A stretch of 64,000 bases of DNA from Phialocephala subalpina (GCA_900073065.1 FJOG01000038.1:89243-153242), one strand, 5' to 3'; shown: positions 1-12,650, counted from the first letter of the stretch. Numbers and translations are program-made. The notes: generated by a model from the letters alone, not told the origin.

Positions 1-1020
1 ATATAACCTTTAAATATATTATAATTATTAATTTCGAAAAATATAATATTCATTATTATCGCATTAAAACTAACGAATTATAAATTGTAATTAGAATATA
101 ATTTATAATTTAATTTAATAATAAAGTTTTAATTTAAAATCAAATATCGAAAATTATATTTTTTATATACGATTATCTCGATAATTTTAATTGTAAATCT
201 AATTAATTAAATTTTAAACGTAATTATAATAGCGAATATTTTAATTTCGAAATTAAAAATATAATAAAAACAATTATTAAAATATACGGAGCAAATAAAA
301 ATAAAAGAAATTTTTTTTTAAAAACCTTTATTTTTTATTATTAAAATTATTTAAATTCTTAAAATATTATAAAAATTTGAGTTTACTAAAGTAAATAAAT
401 CAAAGAATATTCGAATATTAAATAATCTTATAAGAAATTTTATAATATTATAAATTAATAATAAGATTTAAAGNNNNNNNNNNNNNNNNNNNNNNNNNNN
501 NNNNNNNNNNNNNNNNNNNNNNNNNNNNNNNNNNNNNNNNNNNNNNNNNNNNNNNNNNNNNNNNNNNNNNNNNNNNNNNNNNNNNNNNNNNNNNNNNNNN
601 NNNNNNNNNNNNNNNNNNNNNNNNNNNNNNNNNNNNNNNNNNNNNNNNNNNNNNNNNNNNNNNNNNNNNNNNNNNNNNNNNNNNNNNNNNNNNNNNNNNN
701 NNNNNNNNNNNNNNNNNNNNNNNNNNNNNNNNNNNNNNNNNNNNNNNNNNNNNNNNNNNNNNNNNNNNNNNNNNNNNNNNNNNNNNNNNNNNNNNNNNNN
801 NNNNNNNNNNNNNNNNNNNNNNNNNNNNNNNNNNAATAAATAAAATTCTATTAAAATATTTAAAAAAATATATATATTTAAAATATAAAATATTATTTTT
901 AATTTATTTATTCAAAGATTATTTAATAATTAATAAAAAAAATATCAAATTATTATAAATATAAAAAATAATTTTATAAAATTAAGAATTAAATTAATTT
1001 CCTAATTAAAAAGTAGTAAA
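1..1020. repeat. AT-rich RIP-like repeat debris with an assembly gap
   Basis: Almost pure A/T sequence with stops in every frame and no open reading frame of note, interrupted by a run of N from 474 to 834. Composition changes abruptly near 1020, where ordinary mixed sequence begins. It resembles the RIP-degraded retrotransposon at 22851-29334, but I could not recognise any coding motif, so the element type is unknown. Confidence 0.7.
474..834. other. Assembly gap (361 N)
   Basis: A run of 361 N inside AT-rich repeat sequence; the true length and content are unknown. Confidence 0.99.
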
Positions 1021-2608
1021 TAAAGCGGTAAGTAATCTTAAAAGTAGCAAAAAACAGCTCTACCTTCCTTTGCGTAGGGGATGGGGGCATAGTAGAGCAC
1101 TCGTAATGCGCGCTCCGCACGCCGAGACCCTGAAACCTGCGGTGACCAGAAAACGGAAAAGCAGAAACACATGACAACAGTGCTTGATCACGTGCAAGCC
1201 TAGCTTAGCAAGGCCCGAAGGAGGGCAGCGACAAAGGGACACACTCTCTGCAGGAGATGCAGGTCTGCTGCCGTGGGCGTGGAATTCAGGTGAAGCAACA
1301 AGGGTGTTTTTGGAGTGGTTTCGGTTTGGGCTGTTTATGAAAGCAGAATGGAGAGGCATGATTTGGACGAGGAAGAGAAGGAGGGGTATTAGAAAGAAAA
1401 TTTGAGAGTGCATTTATCGCAATCTCATCTTCATTTCTTTCGACAGTTCCATTGTGTCGTACAGCATTTCCAAGACCCTTCATAGCAAACAATACGCCTC
1501 AAAGAATTGACTTGTAATCGGTAAAACCATTCACTGATGTAATTCTATAGGTCGACCCTCTTTCTTTGGCTTTTTGAATGTTCCATACACATAGACCGTA
1601 TCGAAAGAACCAAAGCCTAACCCCGTACTGCAAAAATCGATCATAATCGCTATAACCGCCTTCGTCTGAAATATGCCAGTCTGTAAATCATGTTGCTCCC
1701 CAAGTTTATTTTCTCAAAAGTTGTGAAATTTCTGTCGAGCCCAGTCGTGCAAGGGAATGTATAGCGAGGGGGTAGGCTGTGGATTGGAAGAAGAATAGAT
1801 TCACGAGCTACATAGTATCAGTACTTACCTTTGCCAGCAGGTAGAGTTATATGTTGGAAGCACTTACATAGAGTCTGAAACTGCTTAAAGCTTCTATAAC
1901 TGATAATGGCCCCCCAAATTGTCGCAATGATGCTTGGGATGCTGAGGATGAGCGTGACGAGAGAGATTATATCATTCGGCGAAAGAGCTATTGTAGTTCA
2001 GTGGATCGAGGATAAACACTACATCTAGAGGATATAGCTCACACATGATGGTCCCAGACAATTGTCGGTTATGTCTTAAGGCAACATTATAACATTGTAA
2101 GTTCATACGACAGTCTGATATATAAACACTTTTCTTTCTCGAGTCGCCTGCGTAATGATTTGCATGCTATAACCATATAGGCCGAACATAAAAGTACTAT
2201 GCATGCTGGCAACCAATCGTCTGTTGTCTAGTATACTCTCAGTTAAAGACAAGGGCAACGTCAAAAAGTACAATCTCGATATTTGTAGCCTTGCGCTGAA
2301 CATCCCGGCGATCTATTCTCTGTGGCGTTTTCCAACAACATAATTCGCCCAAGAAATAGGACTTTTTTTCCGCAAGCGAGATATCTTGCCAAGGAGGTGA
2401 CACAGCACGGGTCTGGTGGCCGAGGGGAGGCTAACCGTGAAGATAGTACTTTTTTGTTGTCTGCTCAGCCTCGTGGCTTGCATGACGCGTGATTTATTTT
2501 CTTCCAACCGCCTTGCGCTAGTATAGTTACATGAAGAGACCTCAAGCTCCACGTACAGAACTCATCCATCTCATCTTTTTGCTCCTTTCAAATAAACATA
2601 TTGACAAT
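1021..2608. other. Intergenic region, no gene recognised
   Basis: Composition is normal for the window. Only short open frames on both strands, none resembling a known family. The last few hundred bases are the upstream region of the Clr5/ankyrin gene. Confidence 0.5.
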
Positions 2609-5600
2609 ATGGACAGTTTCGGTGACGATATGCGCTTCGAGATGGAAGAGGCTCCTCCGCATTCTCATCCTCAAACATCCTTGGAGCCTTCCTCGTTCTA
2701 CACGACTCGCATTGATTCCCAGGGTTCAATCACTCTACCACAAGGTTTTCCTGCACTCGATGAGAGACTCAACGACTCGATGGACTTTGCATGGGCAGAG
2801 CCACTTGCCATATTCCCTCCGGAGACATCGCTACTGTGTCCTACCATTTACGCCAACGGCAGTATCATGCCGCCAGACCACACGTCTGCCCACAATTTCT
2901 CGTCGTTTCGACAAAATAATGTTTCCTCTCAAAGCCAGAATGTACTGCCAGACCTTGATCAACCCTTCAATCGACAGCGACCAGCCCAAATTTCGACTCG
3001 AAAGCGCGCTCCAAAGGCTCCAACTATGTCTGCGAAGAACTGGAAACCTCACAAGGATCGGATAAGGCAACTTTACGTCAGTGAGGGCAAATCTATTGAA
3101 GAATTGCGTGAGATCATGAATAAAGAGCTTGGAATCACTGCTACGTAAGTCCTCTCCTTCTCGTGGTGAAATTGATGAGTAACGGAAGGGGAAGAAGTAT
3201 TCCTGTTGTCTTTTTGTTTTGTTTAAGAGCAGACAGAGACAGCGCAAAGTTTGAAGATATTACCAGTACCCAGAACTGTATACTGACTTTGTTTTGATAT
3301 AGTTTGCGTCAATATAAAGTCCAGATCCAGCAAATGAAGCTCGAAAGAAACGTGAAAGCCAAAGAGCGGAAAGCAGTTGTAAAGCACATTCAGCATCGAG
3401 CACATGCAATCGGAAAGAAGAGTAGTCACGTCCGAATCAGAGGACACGAAATAAATCAGGAAAAGTTGTTCCGCTGGGCGAAAGAGAATCTCATGGATCA
3501 GCCATCCATGTCTGCAACCCCCCCCTCACGTGAGTCTTTCTGTAAGGCTTTTCGTATCACACTGATTATTATAGCATTACCAAGCTGCATTAGCATATAC
3601 ACCAACTCTGTTTGTGAGACTCTGAAACAGGCGTCACCAGTTATTTTAAAGCATCAACGACTGGTCAACGGATTCACGACCGCGGGCAATATGACAAGTA
3701 CTCTTATACAGAGACTCCTCAAATATGCTCAAAGCCCAAAGCATATGATAGAATCTCAAGAAGCACGGGCAGTATTCAATGATCTTCAGCTTATTCTCAG
3801 GAATGATTATACCGCTGGAAAAAGATGGAACGAGAACCACTGGAATCCGGCTGTGAAGGAAGACATCATACAAGTCCGGAATTTGATGAACGTAACTCAA
3901 GCGCTCCATGTGAGTAGCGAGTTGAAAGGCATGTAACTGTATAGAAAAGGCATTGATCATATACTAATGATAAGCCAGAGACACGCAAACTTGTACTTGT
4001 AAATGAAATTCGGGATCAAGACACCGATTTGTCAAAAATTACCAATAGTCATGCGGCTTGGATGACCCCTTATGGAAAAGTGCAAGCGTCATTTTGGGCT
4101 GTATCAAATGACTCAAATCTCAATACCCGGGGAGATTCCACTAGGACTGCCGACAAAACTGTCGCTGCTAGGCTAGCAATTGTCCCAAGCAGCATCGGGA
4201 CATTTCCTTTCCGCGTGGTATTCGACTTCACTCCACACCTTGATCCATCTGCAACGATAACATATCAAGCAATGATCCCAAATGGCTCAGAAGTCTTTGA
4301 AATTGCTAGCTTTGGAGAAGTCAAAGAGCTTATTGAGCTTCTTGAAAAGGGGACTGCATCGTTGACTGATCGCGACGAGGAGGGCCGCTCACTTCTCAAT
4401 GTAAGTTGCTAAAGGCCGTTCTTCGAAAGTGCTAACCCCGAAAGTAGTATGCGATTACTGATTCGAATGTTGAATTGTGCAAGTTTCTAGTGGATAAGAA
4501 GGCAGATATAAACGCGATTGAACCCTGCCGGGACGGATTTATTGGGTAATGTCGACTCTAGATCTTTTTTTTTTAACTATCAATAGAATTCTTACCTCCC
4601 TTTTGCAATACAGTTTTTGCATTTTATCCAGCGGTAAAAAAAACATTCTAATACAATCTAGGCCTATACATTCCATTAATTCAAGTAATGAGGCTGAAAT
4701 AGAAGAAATACAGCGTCATAAAACGGCTCAATGCACTCGGATAATGTTACAAGCTGGTGCAGATTTGTCGCTCGAATGCGATCAAGGAGGTGGTATTTGG
4801 CACAACGCTTTTATAGATGCCGTCGATTCCAGATCACTTGTGAACACACCTACCCACAGTCAACTTTAGCGTATGCTAATCCTTGTCAGGAAACATTAAA
4901 GCACATACTCGACTTTGAAGAACCATTCATCAGTCGAAATGGCATTTACAAAAGCCGTTGGGGAGAATGCTCTGCTCTTACATACCTCGCACATGATTGT
5001 GGATATGAAACTGATGAGACGATTGATGTGGTTGATAAGGCAATTCTTCTCCTAAATCGGAAAGCCGACATCTCTTGTCGCGACGAGATTGGTGATACAG
5101 TCCTTCACACACTCCTCAAATGTACACGAGGCCGTGATTTGGTCCTCTCCTTCAAGGCGCCAAAGGATCTTCTCATGATATTCATAACTGCCGGTGCGGA
5201 TGTATACGCGTTCAACGATGATGGCGAAACGCCTTCTATGGTGGCCTCGGAATACGGGCGAGAAGACGAGTGGATCGAAGCTCTTGAGCTATGCGGCTAT
5301 GATCCTGAGGAGGTCTTAGCATCTTGTATCCACCGTCCCACGCGTGAATATCAGACATCCAAGCTGTCCTTCCAAGAATACTGCCAGCAGCGCCAGCAGC
5401 GGCAACATCCTGGTCGATTCGAAGAAGACGACCATGAAGAAATAAGAGTCATCACAGATAACACGGAGTGTGTTGTTGATGGTGGTGGAAATATGGAGAT
5501 ATTTGGCGGAGTAGAATGCGCTGATTATGGCATGAACATTGGTCTCGACATCGAAGGCAACAAACATACATATAACGCGGAGGAAATGGTCGATCATCAA

Positions 5601-5738
5601 GTCCTGGGGCTTGATGATATCGTAGACAATGATATCGAGGGAATAGATGTCAACTTCGACGATTGGCTCGACAACGGCATGGATTTCATGCAGAGCTTCA
5701 CTGATTTCGGCATGTTTTTAGATTCACCTTTTGAGTAG
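2609..5738 (+). CDS. Clr5-domain / ankyrin-repeat protein
   Basis: Model: 2609-3144, 3303-3529, 3575-3909, 3981-4400, 4448-4545, 4632-4792, 4870-5738, about 881 aa. After a Ser/Pro-rich N-terminus, a Clr5 domain starts near residue 160 (W-K-P-H-K-D-R-I-R-Q-L-Y, then E-E-L-R-E-I-M) and continues across intron 1. The central part has ankyrin-like units (KELIELLEKG, CKFLVDKKADINA, MLQAGADLS, ILLLNRKADIS, IFITAGADVYAFNDDGETP). The C-terminus is very acidic. The Clr5 domain is a short fungal N-terminal domain often fused to repeats; a nuclear or regulatory role is inferred only. All junctions have GT/AG and most have a branch-point-like motif (CTAATGA, GCTAACC, TACTGAC). The last intron is the weakest: a 77-nt choice (4793-4869) keeps the frame, while the sequence it removes also looks coding. 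The start was chosen at the ATG nearest the domain; an in-frame upstream ATG at 2531 exists. Confidence 0.8.
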
Positions 5739-7389
5739 GAGGATCTATATCTAGCTCGATGGAAATTGGAGTGTTAGTTCGTATCTTCTTCAAACTCAAT
5801 TGTTATCTCTGCAAAACTAACATGCATCATTCTCACTTTGCCCAAACCCATCATCACGTCTCGCCATACCCTCCAAGATGAAGTGGGCTAATCACCCACT
5901 AAAATACTGTGAACAGCCAGCATCAACAAACCCACCACCTATAGGCATCTACAACAGTGTTTCCTATGTATTATGTTAACATCTGGCAACCCCATCCCGA
6001 CCGTGAATACATAAAGAGTGCTGTATTTCAACGACTACTCTCAAAATCCATTCTTCAATTCAGCGTTCTACCTTCTATCTCATGAATGCCAATGACTAAC
6101 ACTTATTAACACTTGTGACCTCTCTTACTACGGCTTTAATTTTAAATTTGAAAAAAGAAAAATACCAGTAAGCTTTAAGATATTAATGTTTTTCATGTCT
6201 AGAAGTACTAAGTTAGAATCCAATATACAGATTCAAGTGACGCGTTGAATGGAAATGAATATGAGAGCGGATTTGGGAGATTGAAACCGCGCTACCTCTC
6301 TTACGGTTTCTTACGGTTTCGATCAGTTGTTCGAGCGAGGCGAGTCTGAAACTATAAGAGTATAGGCTAGAATAGCGTTATTTTGGCCCAATTTCGAGAC
6401 ATAAAAAAAGAAAAGTCACTAACAAGACAAGGCTGCAGCATGACTGAAGTGATGACGCCGGAAACACTAGAAGGAAATGCAAGTCCGAATTCACATGCTT
6501 CGGCGCGCCTAATGCTGGCACGTCCAAGACCAGTTCGGTCACGTGGGGCCACACACGAGGCAGTCCGTCAGGCAGGCCTAGCAAGGCCATTGCATCATAG
6601 GTAGTGCCATGCTAATGTGATAACCCATCATTCCTAACCCCGAACTTATCAATGGATTGAGCGTCCTTTGAGCGGCACCTTTGATTACTGCACTTGAATA
6701 GAGAAGAACGCATGGCATTTTGCGGTTGGAGAGCCTTTCTATGGACGTGGTAAACGGCCCAGAGCACAAAGTAGCCTACCCCGCCCCAAAGCCAAGGGAA
6801 CAAGAAGCTGCGCACATGGGCGCCGAAGACGTGGGCAAGGCTGATATTCTTAATATTCTTATCTTGCCACTCTATACAAAACGTATGTGATCGAAGGAGT
6901 GCAAAAGGTCCCAGCGGAAGATGTAGATCCACCTAATATTTCAGCGTCACCGGAGAGGAGCTGCGAGGGGTTTGAGTTCAAGGCACGTGCCCTGCCAAGC
7001 TCCCCTGGGAATGGCGTCTTCCTGTGGAATCGAAGAAAGGGTGAGGCACAAAACCTAAAACCTTTTGCTGTTAATGCTACCCACGGCGCCACCAAGCGGC
7101 ACACCACGGCTCGCGGCGGCGGGGAGTTAGGCATTTATACCTGTGAGGCACAGCCTTGTTGCGCCGTAGACGGCTTTTTCGAAGCAGCAAATATCGTGTG
7201 AATGACATCAATAATTAGTGCTATTATTTTAAAGGTGCAATACTTGAAATTTATGTAATTGGAGATGCTTTTGCCAGCAGTCATAAGAGATACGTGAACG
7301 ATATGCTATGAGCTGTCAGTCACGCGATGCTGCACAAATGCCATTCGTGTATTTCAAGGTGTACGGATTGGGAATACGGACTTTGCGGT
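5739..7389. other. Intergenic region, no gene recognised
   Basis: Short open frames only, none with family resemblance. A small direct repeat (CTTACGGTTT twice) lies near 6300-6320. The 3' end leads into the ankyrin pseudogene. Confidence 0.45.
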
Positions 7390-8062
7390 GAGTAGGGAGA
7401 AAAGAGAACGAATGTCAACGCCTGGACTTGTGATACAACGCCACTGCTTACTGCGACACGGGTACAGCATGGGAAAATCGTGCAGTTGCTGTTGGATGAA
7501 GGGGCAGACACCGAACTATGTCATCCTGGAACTTCGACAGCCTTGGAGGCTTGGACATTGCGGCGAGCCAGGGAGACGAAGAAATTGTAAAGATGTTGGT
7601 AGAAAGAGGCGCTAACATCGAGGCAAGAGACTACGAGCGGGATACTCCACTCCTTCTCGCTGCTAGGAACGGACACGAAGAGGTGGTGAAGTACTTGTTA
7701 GAGAAAGGGGCTGTTATCGAGGCACGTGACGGTAAGGCTCGACAGCATTGTTATTAGCAGCGAGACACGACTCGATACCACTGCTTCAGATCTTACTTGA
7801 TAAAGTAGTTGACATTCGGGCATGCGATAATCGGGGCCGATCGGTTTTGCATAGAGCATTGGAAGGGTTGGATGTCTTTTCAGTTATTCCGAAACAGGAG
7901 GCTATTGTTAGGATGCTGTTGAAGCATGGAGCTGATCATACGAGGAGGAACAATAATGGGAAGACGCCTAAGCAGGCGGCGTTTCATTGGTGGCAGAGTG
8001 ATATCTATGACAGGATTAAAGCGATACTTGATCATGGTGTTTGGACACACGTGATCACTTTG
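7390..8062 (+). pseudogene. Decayed ankyrin-repeat gene
   Basis: Four to five ankyrin units can be read only by changing frame. The first (TTPLLTATRVQHGKIVQLLL, about 7427-7545) is in one frame. The second and third (DIAASQGDEEIVKMLVERGA, then TPLLLAARNGHEEVVKYLL, about 7552-7725) are in another. The last (LLLAARHDSIPLLQILLDK through RMLLKHGADHTRRNNNGKTP, about 7746-7990) is in a third. The shifts fall near 7550 and 7735 with no convincing intron at either place, and no good start codon precedes the first unit. This points to a pseudogene, though sequencing errors could contribute. The frame of the last unit stays open to 8161, but repeat-like sequence ends near 8062. Confidence 0.7.
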
Positions 8063-8669
8063 GTCACTTCAGGATTTCTTTCGAGTTGTCCTCTCCTACC
8101 TCAACGTAACTTCATCTCCTCTGTCTCTGAAATTCAAACTAGTCCTCTTTTCATTTCGTGAGAAGCTATGGTAGGGCTCGGTCTGGTGTAGATGGAACTT
8201 TGAAATAATTAATGGAAGTACGTCGCTTTCTGTTTGGAAATTTCAGCAAGCTGAACAGTAACTTAGTTCTTACAATTCTCTGCGACTATGTTCTTGTGAC
8301 AGGAGTGGGTATCACATTCTCATTTTCAACACATTGTGGGAGACAAACTTTTGTTTGCAGGCCAGCGCTGTACCTCCGTAGTGAGCAATCGCCAACCCCC
8401 CCAGGCCGCTTCCGTGGCCCCAGGTTGGTTTGCCCAAACATGTTCTCATGACGATGCTATATGAGATTGTGAACTCACAATTACTCAGCAATTGATAAAA
8501 TGAAACGTCAAAGTGATTCATTCTTGTTCGTTTCGTTAATGTTGGTGGTACTCCAGCGAACCTATTTTATCTAGCTGATCGCCGTTTCGGTGAGGATGCG
8601 CGTCAAAGCTCTCTCCTCTCAGAAATTCAACTACCGGAGCGTCCTACCAGTTCTTTTTCGGCTGTCAAT
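8063..8669. other. Intergenic region, no gene recognised
   Basis: No recognisable coding sequence; upstream region of the gene at 8670. Confidence 0.45.
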
Positions 8670-10182
8670 ATGGCCTATCAATCCAAATTGTTGAGTCTAC
8701 TCTACAGTGAAAATGCCGAATTCTACGATTTGGTCAGAAAACTCACCGCTCGGGACGATGAAGAAACCATGTCTCTTAACCCATTCGCCGTGTATATGGA
8801 CCCGAACCTCGACAAAAAGTCGGAAAGCTCAGAGAATGTCGAGATGAACGCCTTCTTCAAAAGACCCGCACGAATTCTTGGCCTCAGAATCGATTTCCCT
8901 TATCCATATCTCGATTCTCATCCGCCATTGATGATCGCCATTGCTGATAGGCCATGGTATGCCTCCTTTCTGGAGGAAGAATTTCACTACAGTTGCGCGA
9001 AATTTCACTACATGAGAGACCAAAGGGGATTCGTGAAAGACCTCGATGAATTGTTATTCTACACACACGCTAGAGCCATGCACGAGAAATTTTGGGCAAA
9101 ATGCTCTGAATTCTTCCTCTTGGCGCTCGCCCTCGATTATATGAAACACGGGCCACCAGAGATCACTTCTGAAGTAACCGAGGAGAATATGCAAGAAGCT
9201 AAAAATATCATCGGGAGGCTTGGATTGACCACTGATGGGTTCACGGAATCTTTTGATGACCATATGAACGGGAATGGCAAGTTCAGGTACGTAAAATCCC
9301 ACCTTTAAGCGGGCGTTATTCTTGTAGTTGCCTCCGCATTTAAGTATAACAGCTAAGTAATACAGTGACGTGATCGAAGAGCTAGATGCCTTCTCAAAGG
9401 AGGCACAAGATAACAACCCTATGTTGTACGTAAATCGCGCCATACCTTTCGTCCTGGAGACCTTCTCCAAAATGCAAAATGACTACACGAAGCCAAAGGG
9501 AGAGCTACGAGGACCAGGTCACGAGCCGACAAATGATCAGCCATCGATCAAAGAACAAATCTGGCAGATGTGGCAAGAAGGACCCGATGACATGGACCAA
9601 CCGAACTCTTCGACTTGGCGTACACTCTCAAAAAATGTACAAACCTTCTGTCGAGTGGTCGGCCATATCATCCCCGTGGAGAATCCTTTACAGAACTCCA
9701 CAAAGTTGTTGCGTCATGTCCAGAATCAATGCTGGGAGCAGCAGGAGGTGATCACAGCCCTATCTTTCCGACACTTGCTCGAGAACCTGCCAGTCCCTCC
9801 ACAACTGCCACCTAATTCCGATCCCAAAGACTGGCCCACCCACACTAAACTTTGGAAAGATTGTTGGAGAGAGATATGGAGAAACGCTAAAGATGATCAG
9901 ATTAAGGGTGTGAGAACTCCCATGACACAGTTGCGCCACGATTTCAGAGGCGAACTGGACGATGTCAACCGCGCTGGGCTGAGGATGTACAAAACGCTGA
10001 GCGACACCGTCCACAAGTACTGTGCGAAAAATGTAGCTCTGTCCCAGGTGAACTATCGGGACAAGGCTATCGAGTCCCAAATTCTGAAGACACTGATGCC
10101 AGAACACGAATTCGCGAAGGAGCTAGATATAGACAAAGAGAGAGACCGGCTTAGATATCGATCTCGACGATCGTCAGTGTGA
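8670..10182 (+). CDS. Hypothetical protein, two exons
   Basis: Exons 8670-9286 and 9366-10182 are joined by a 79-nt GTACGT...ACAG intron that splits a serine codon, giving 477 aa. I do not recognise the family. The protein looks soluble: no signal peptide or membrane helix is apparent, aromatic residues and charged helices are common, and the C-terminus is Arg/Asp-rich (about the last 40 residues). The start is the first ATG of a long frame and is preceded by a pyrimidine-rich leader. It lies between the ankyrin pseudogene and the glycosyltransferase block and shows no link to either. Confidence 0.75.
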
Positions 10183-11084
10183 GAGCAAACGCTGGAAGGA
10201 AGGAAGGAACGTCTCATCAGGCGCTGCGTTGAATTGTCCAAGTACCCTCTCTAGTACGGTTGAAAATCATAGAGTGACTTTCCCTCCCAATAGAACTTCA
10301 TTTTGCCAAGTCATTGTGAGAAGCGGCAAAAAAAAAAAAGGCAAGCCAAGGCGAGAAAAATTGTTGAAGATGCTGACAAGATCTGCACCTCACTGACGAA
10401 GCTTAAAATCTTTGGCGCTCTCAGGGACCAATGCCTATTATTAACCCGCTGAATCATCATTCACTAGCGATGCAGCCCCTGAATCGCCTTCCAGAATTCC
10501 TGCTCCGTTCCTGCGTGCATCTCAACGTCCAGATCTCGCAGATACGATCTCGAGGCTGAGCCTGCGAGATCCCTCCACGTGATAATTCGCCGTCTTACTC
10601 ATCGCATGAATCTTCAGCCTTGGTACTCATCTTTCCTCGTACACCGGCGCGCCGTTCGTATCTCCCACTCGTCTCCTCGCGTAACCCTTAATTTGTACTC
10701 ACCCCGGAGCCCTTGGCCCAGCAAATTGGTGCAATCAAGACGCTGGAGCCTTCCCTGCCTGATGTGAGCAGGGGGTTTGTTCTAGTGCGGCCAGGGGGCT
10801 TTCTCGGGTCATAAGGCTCGGAGGTTGCGCGAGGCACAGTCTTCCGCCCCCTAAAATTTGGTGGGCCTGGCAATTTTCTAGAGAAGTTGTGCTTGCCCCG
10901 CTGGACTGGATAGGCATAAGCAAGGCTGATCTTCTCCTGATATTTGACATACATCATTTTCGTCTCGTCTCGTCTCGTTGTTACTGTCGTTTCTGCGTTT
11001 TTGTATCTTCATGTTCAAGTTCATCTGACTTCCATCTACTCGATTGCGATTACTTTTTGGCGAAATTTTGAGGACAGGGGGAAG
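10183..11084. other. Intergenic region / upstream of glycosyltransferase gene
   Basis: No coding sequence recognised. A run of A occurs near 10330. Near 10965-10980 there is a short CGTCTCGTCTCGTCTCG tandem repeat, about 100 bp before the next start codon. Confidence 0.45.
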
Positions 11085-12650
11085 ATGGCTGTCCGCGATG
11101 TTTTGCCACGGCACACCAGAGGCTACCTCTGGATCACTTTCCTCGTCGGAATTTTCATGCTCATGGCCCTGAGCGAAAACGGAGTCTTCTCTCGCGATTC
11201 AATACTTCCAAATCCAGGGGCAGCTCTGGCACGGGCAAATCAGAAACCAATAGAAACCGAATCGCGGTACAACGATGTAAATGTCTCCATGGGGTACAAG
11301 GAGCAAGCGGCATCGACGACAACACCAATTTTGGAGTACACCACAATCCCGGAGTCACCTGCTTTGAAGAGTGCGGCGACATCAATACCAGAGAATCCTC
11401 ATGCGGACACGAAAACTGCTCAGAAAACTTTCAACGGCCTGGATCCTAAGGATGTGGTGATCTTGGTCAAGACGGGAGCGACTTCCATCTGGCGACGGAT
11501 GCCCGCCCATATGTCTACCACCCTCGGAAACCCAGCTTTGACACCAAACGTCGTATACTACAGCGACTCACCAGACAACATCAACGGAAACCCAGTCATC
11601 GACGTCCTAGCCAACGTTTCCTCAACCTTGAAATCATCACCTGACTTTGAACTCTACACCAAATCCAAAGAAGTAGCATCCAACAACCTCTACCTCGAAT
11701 CCGGCTCCATGGAAGGCGATTTCTACCTCCCGGGCGGCTGGCGATTAGACAAGTATAAATTCGTCCCCATGTTTCAGCACGTGAGCGAATACATGCCCGG
11801 CAAGAAGTGGTACGTGTACATGGAAGACGACAACTATTTCTTCTGGGAGATGCTATATTCTTGGCTGGGTACATTGGATCACACCAAACCCCTCCTAATC
11901 GGTTCCCCCGCCTTTCGTCTCGGAGAAGATTTCGCTCACGGCGGATCTGGATTCGCGATTTCAGGCCAAGCATTGAAGCAGAGTTTTGGAATAGAGAAAG
12001 ACCTCGCATCCAAATTCGAATCCTACGCCCAGGAGCAGTGTTGTGGCGATCAAGTGCTCTCCCACGTCCTACATTCCAAAGGCGTAGAGCGATATAAAGA
12101 CCTCGACGGCGGTGGATGGGCTGCCTTGCAATCTTTGCCGCACTGGAGAATCGGATTCGGAACTTGGAATTGGTGCTCACCAATAATGAACATCCACAAA
12201 GTCCATCAATCCGACATCTCGCGCCTTTCCGTTTTCCAGCGCGATTTTTACGCTCGAGAAGGCATCCATGCTAGACTGCGATATAAAGATATCTACCTCT
12301 CTCTCGCAAAACCAAACATCAATGCGGCCGAAAAATCGGAATGGGATAACTACGCTACAGCGAAAACATTCGCTAGTTCGTATGATCCTGATACGTCAGG
12401 GGAGACGAAAAAAGAGTTGAGTCAAAAGGAGTTGGAGAAGAAACCTTGGTATAGTAAGGAGAGTTGTAGGAAGGCTTGTGGGGAGTGGGAACAGTGTTTG
12501 AGTTGGAAGTATGCGGATGATAATTGTGCGTTGGATCATACGGCGGCGATGGGGCAGAGGATTGATGCGGGGATTAGGATGGTTAGTGGGTGGATGTTGG
12601 AGAGGATTGAGAAGCTTGAGGCGGGAGGTTGTGTGCCGTTAGATTTTTGA
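11085..12650 (+). CDS. Type II membrane glycosyltransferase (fringe/GT31-like) with C-terminal Cys domain
   Basis: Single-exon gene, 521 aa. A short cytoplasmic tail and one membrane helix (about residues 14-32) lead into a Ser/Thr-rich stem and then a catalytic region (about 120-400). Visible motifs are VILVKTGATSIWRRMP, the DxD-like metal/nucleotide-sugar motif in YMEDDNYFF (about residue 246), AHGGSGFAIS and CCGDQVLSHVL, an order typical of fungal fringe/DUF604-like transferases. The last 90 residues hold a PAN/apple-like cysteine pattern (SCRKAC, EQCLSW, NCALD). It probably acts in the Golgi on cell-wall or extracellular glycans; substrate unknown. An in-frame ATG at 10944 was rejected because it would put about 47 residues before the membrane anchor. 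The convergent neighbour at 12802-14531 is a paralogue. Confidence 0.85.
   Translation: MAVRDVLPRHTRGYLWITFLVGIFMLMALSENGVFSRDSILPNPGAALARANQKPIETESRYNDVNVSMGYKEQAASTTTPILEYTTIPESPALKSAATSIPENPHADTKTAQKTFNGLDPKDVVILVKTGATSIWRRMPAHMSTTLGNPALTPNVVYYSDSPDNINGNPVIDVLANVSSTLKSSPDFELYTKSKEVASNNLYLESGSMEGDFYLPGGWRLDKYKFVPMFQHVSEYMPGKKWYVYMEDDNYFFWEMLYSWLGTLDHTKPLLIGSPAFRLGEDFAHGGSGFAISGQALKQSFGIEKDLASKFESYAQEQCCGDQVLSHVLHSKGVERYKDLDGGGWAALQSLPHWRIGFGTWNWCSPIMNIHKVHQSDISRLSVFQRDFYAREGIHARLRYKDIYLSLAKPNINAAEKSEWDNYATAKTFASSYDPDTSGETKKELSQKELEKKPWYSKESCRKACGEWEQCLSWKYADDNCALDHTAAMGQRIDAGIRMVSGWMLERIEKLEAGGCVPLDF

Noticed and set aside
4840..4859. A 20-nt GT...AG stretch that would restore the frame of the Clr5/ankyrin gene
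   Set aside because: Far too short for a spliceosomal intron; a 77-nt GT...AG choice at 4793-4869 also restores the frame.
6383..7201. Several 70-106 codon frames on both strands
   Set aside because: No start context, no family resemblance and no splice structure; compatible with chance.
10944..11084. Upstream in-frame ATG of the first fringe-like transferase
   Set aside because: It adds about 47 residues before the membrane anchor; the ATG at 11085 gives the usual short cytoplasmic tail.
11596..12183. 195-codon antisense frame over the first glycosyltransferase
   Set aside because: Arg-rich mirror of a real coding sequence, with no motif of its own.
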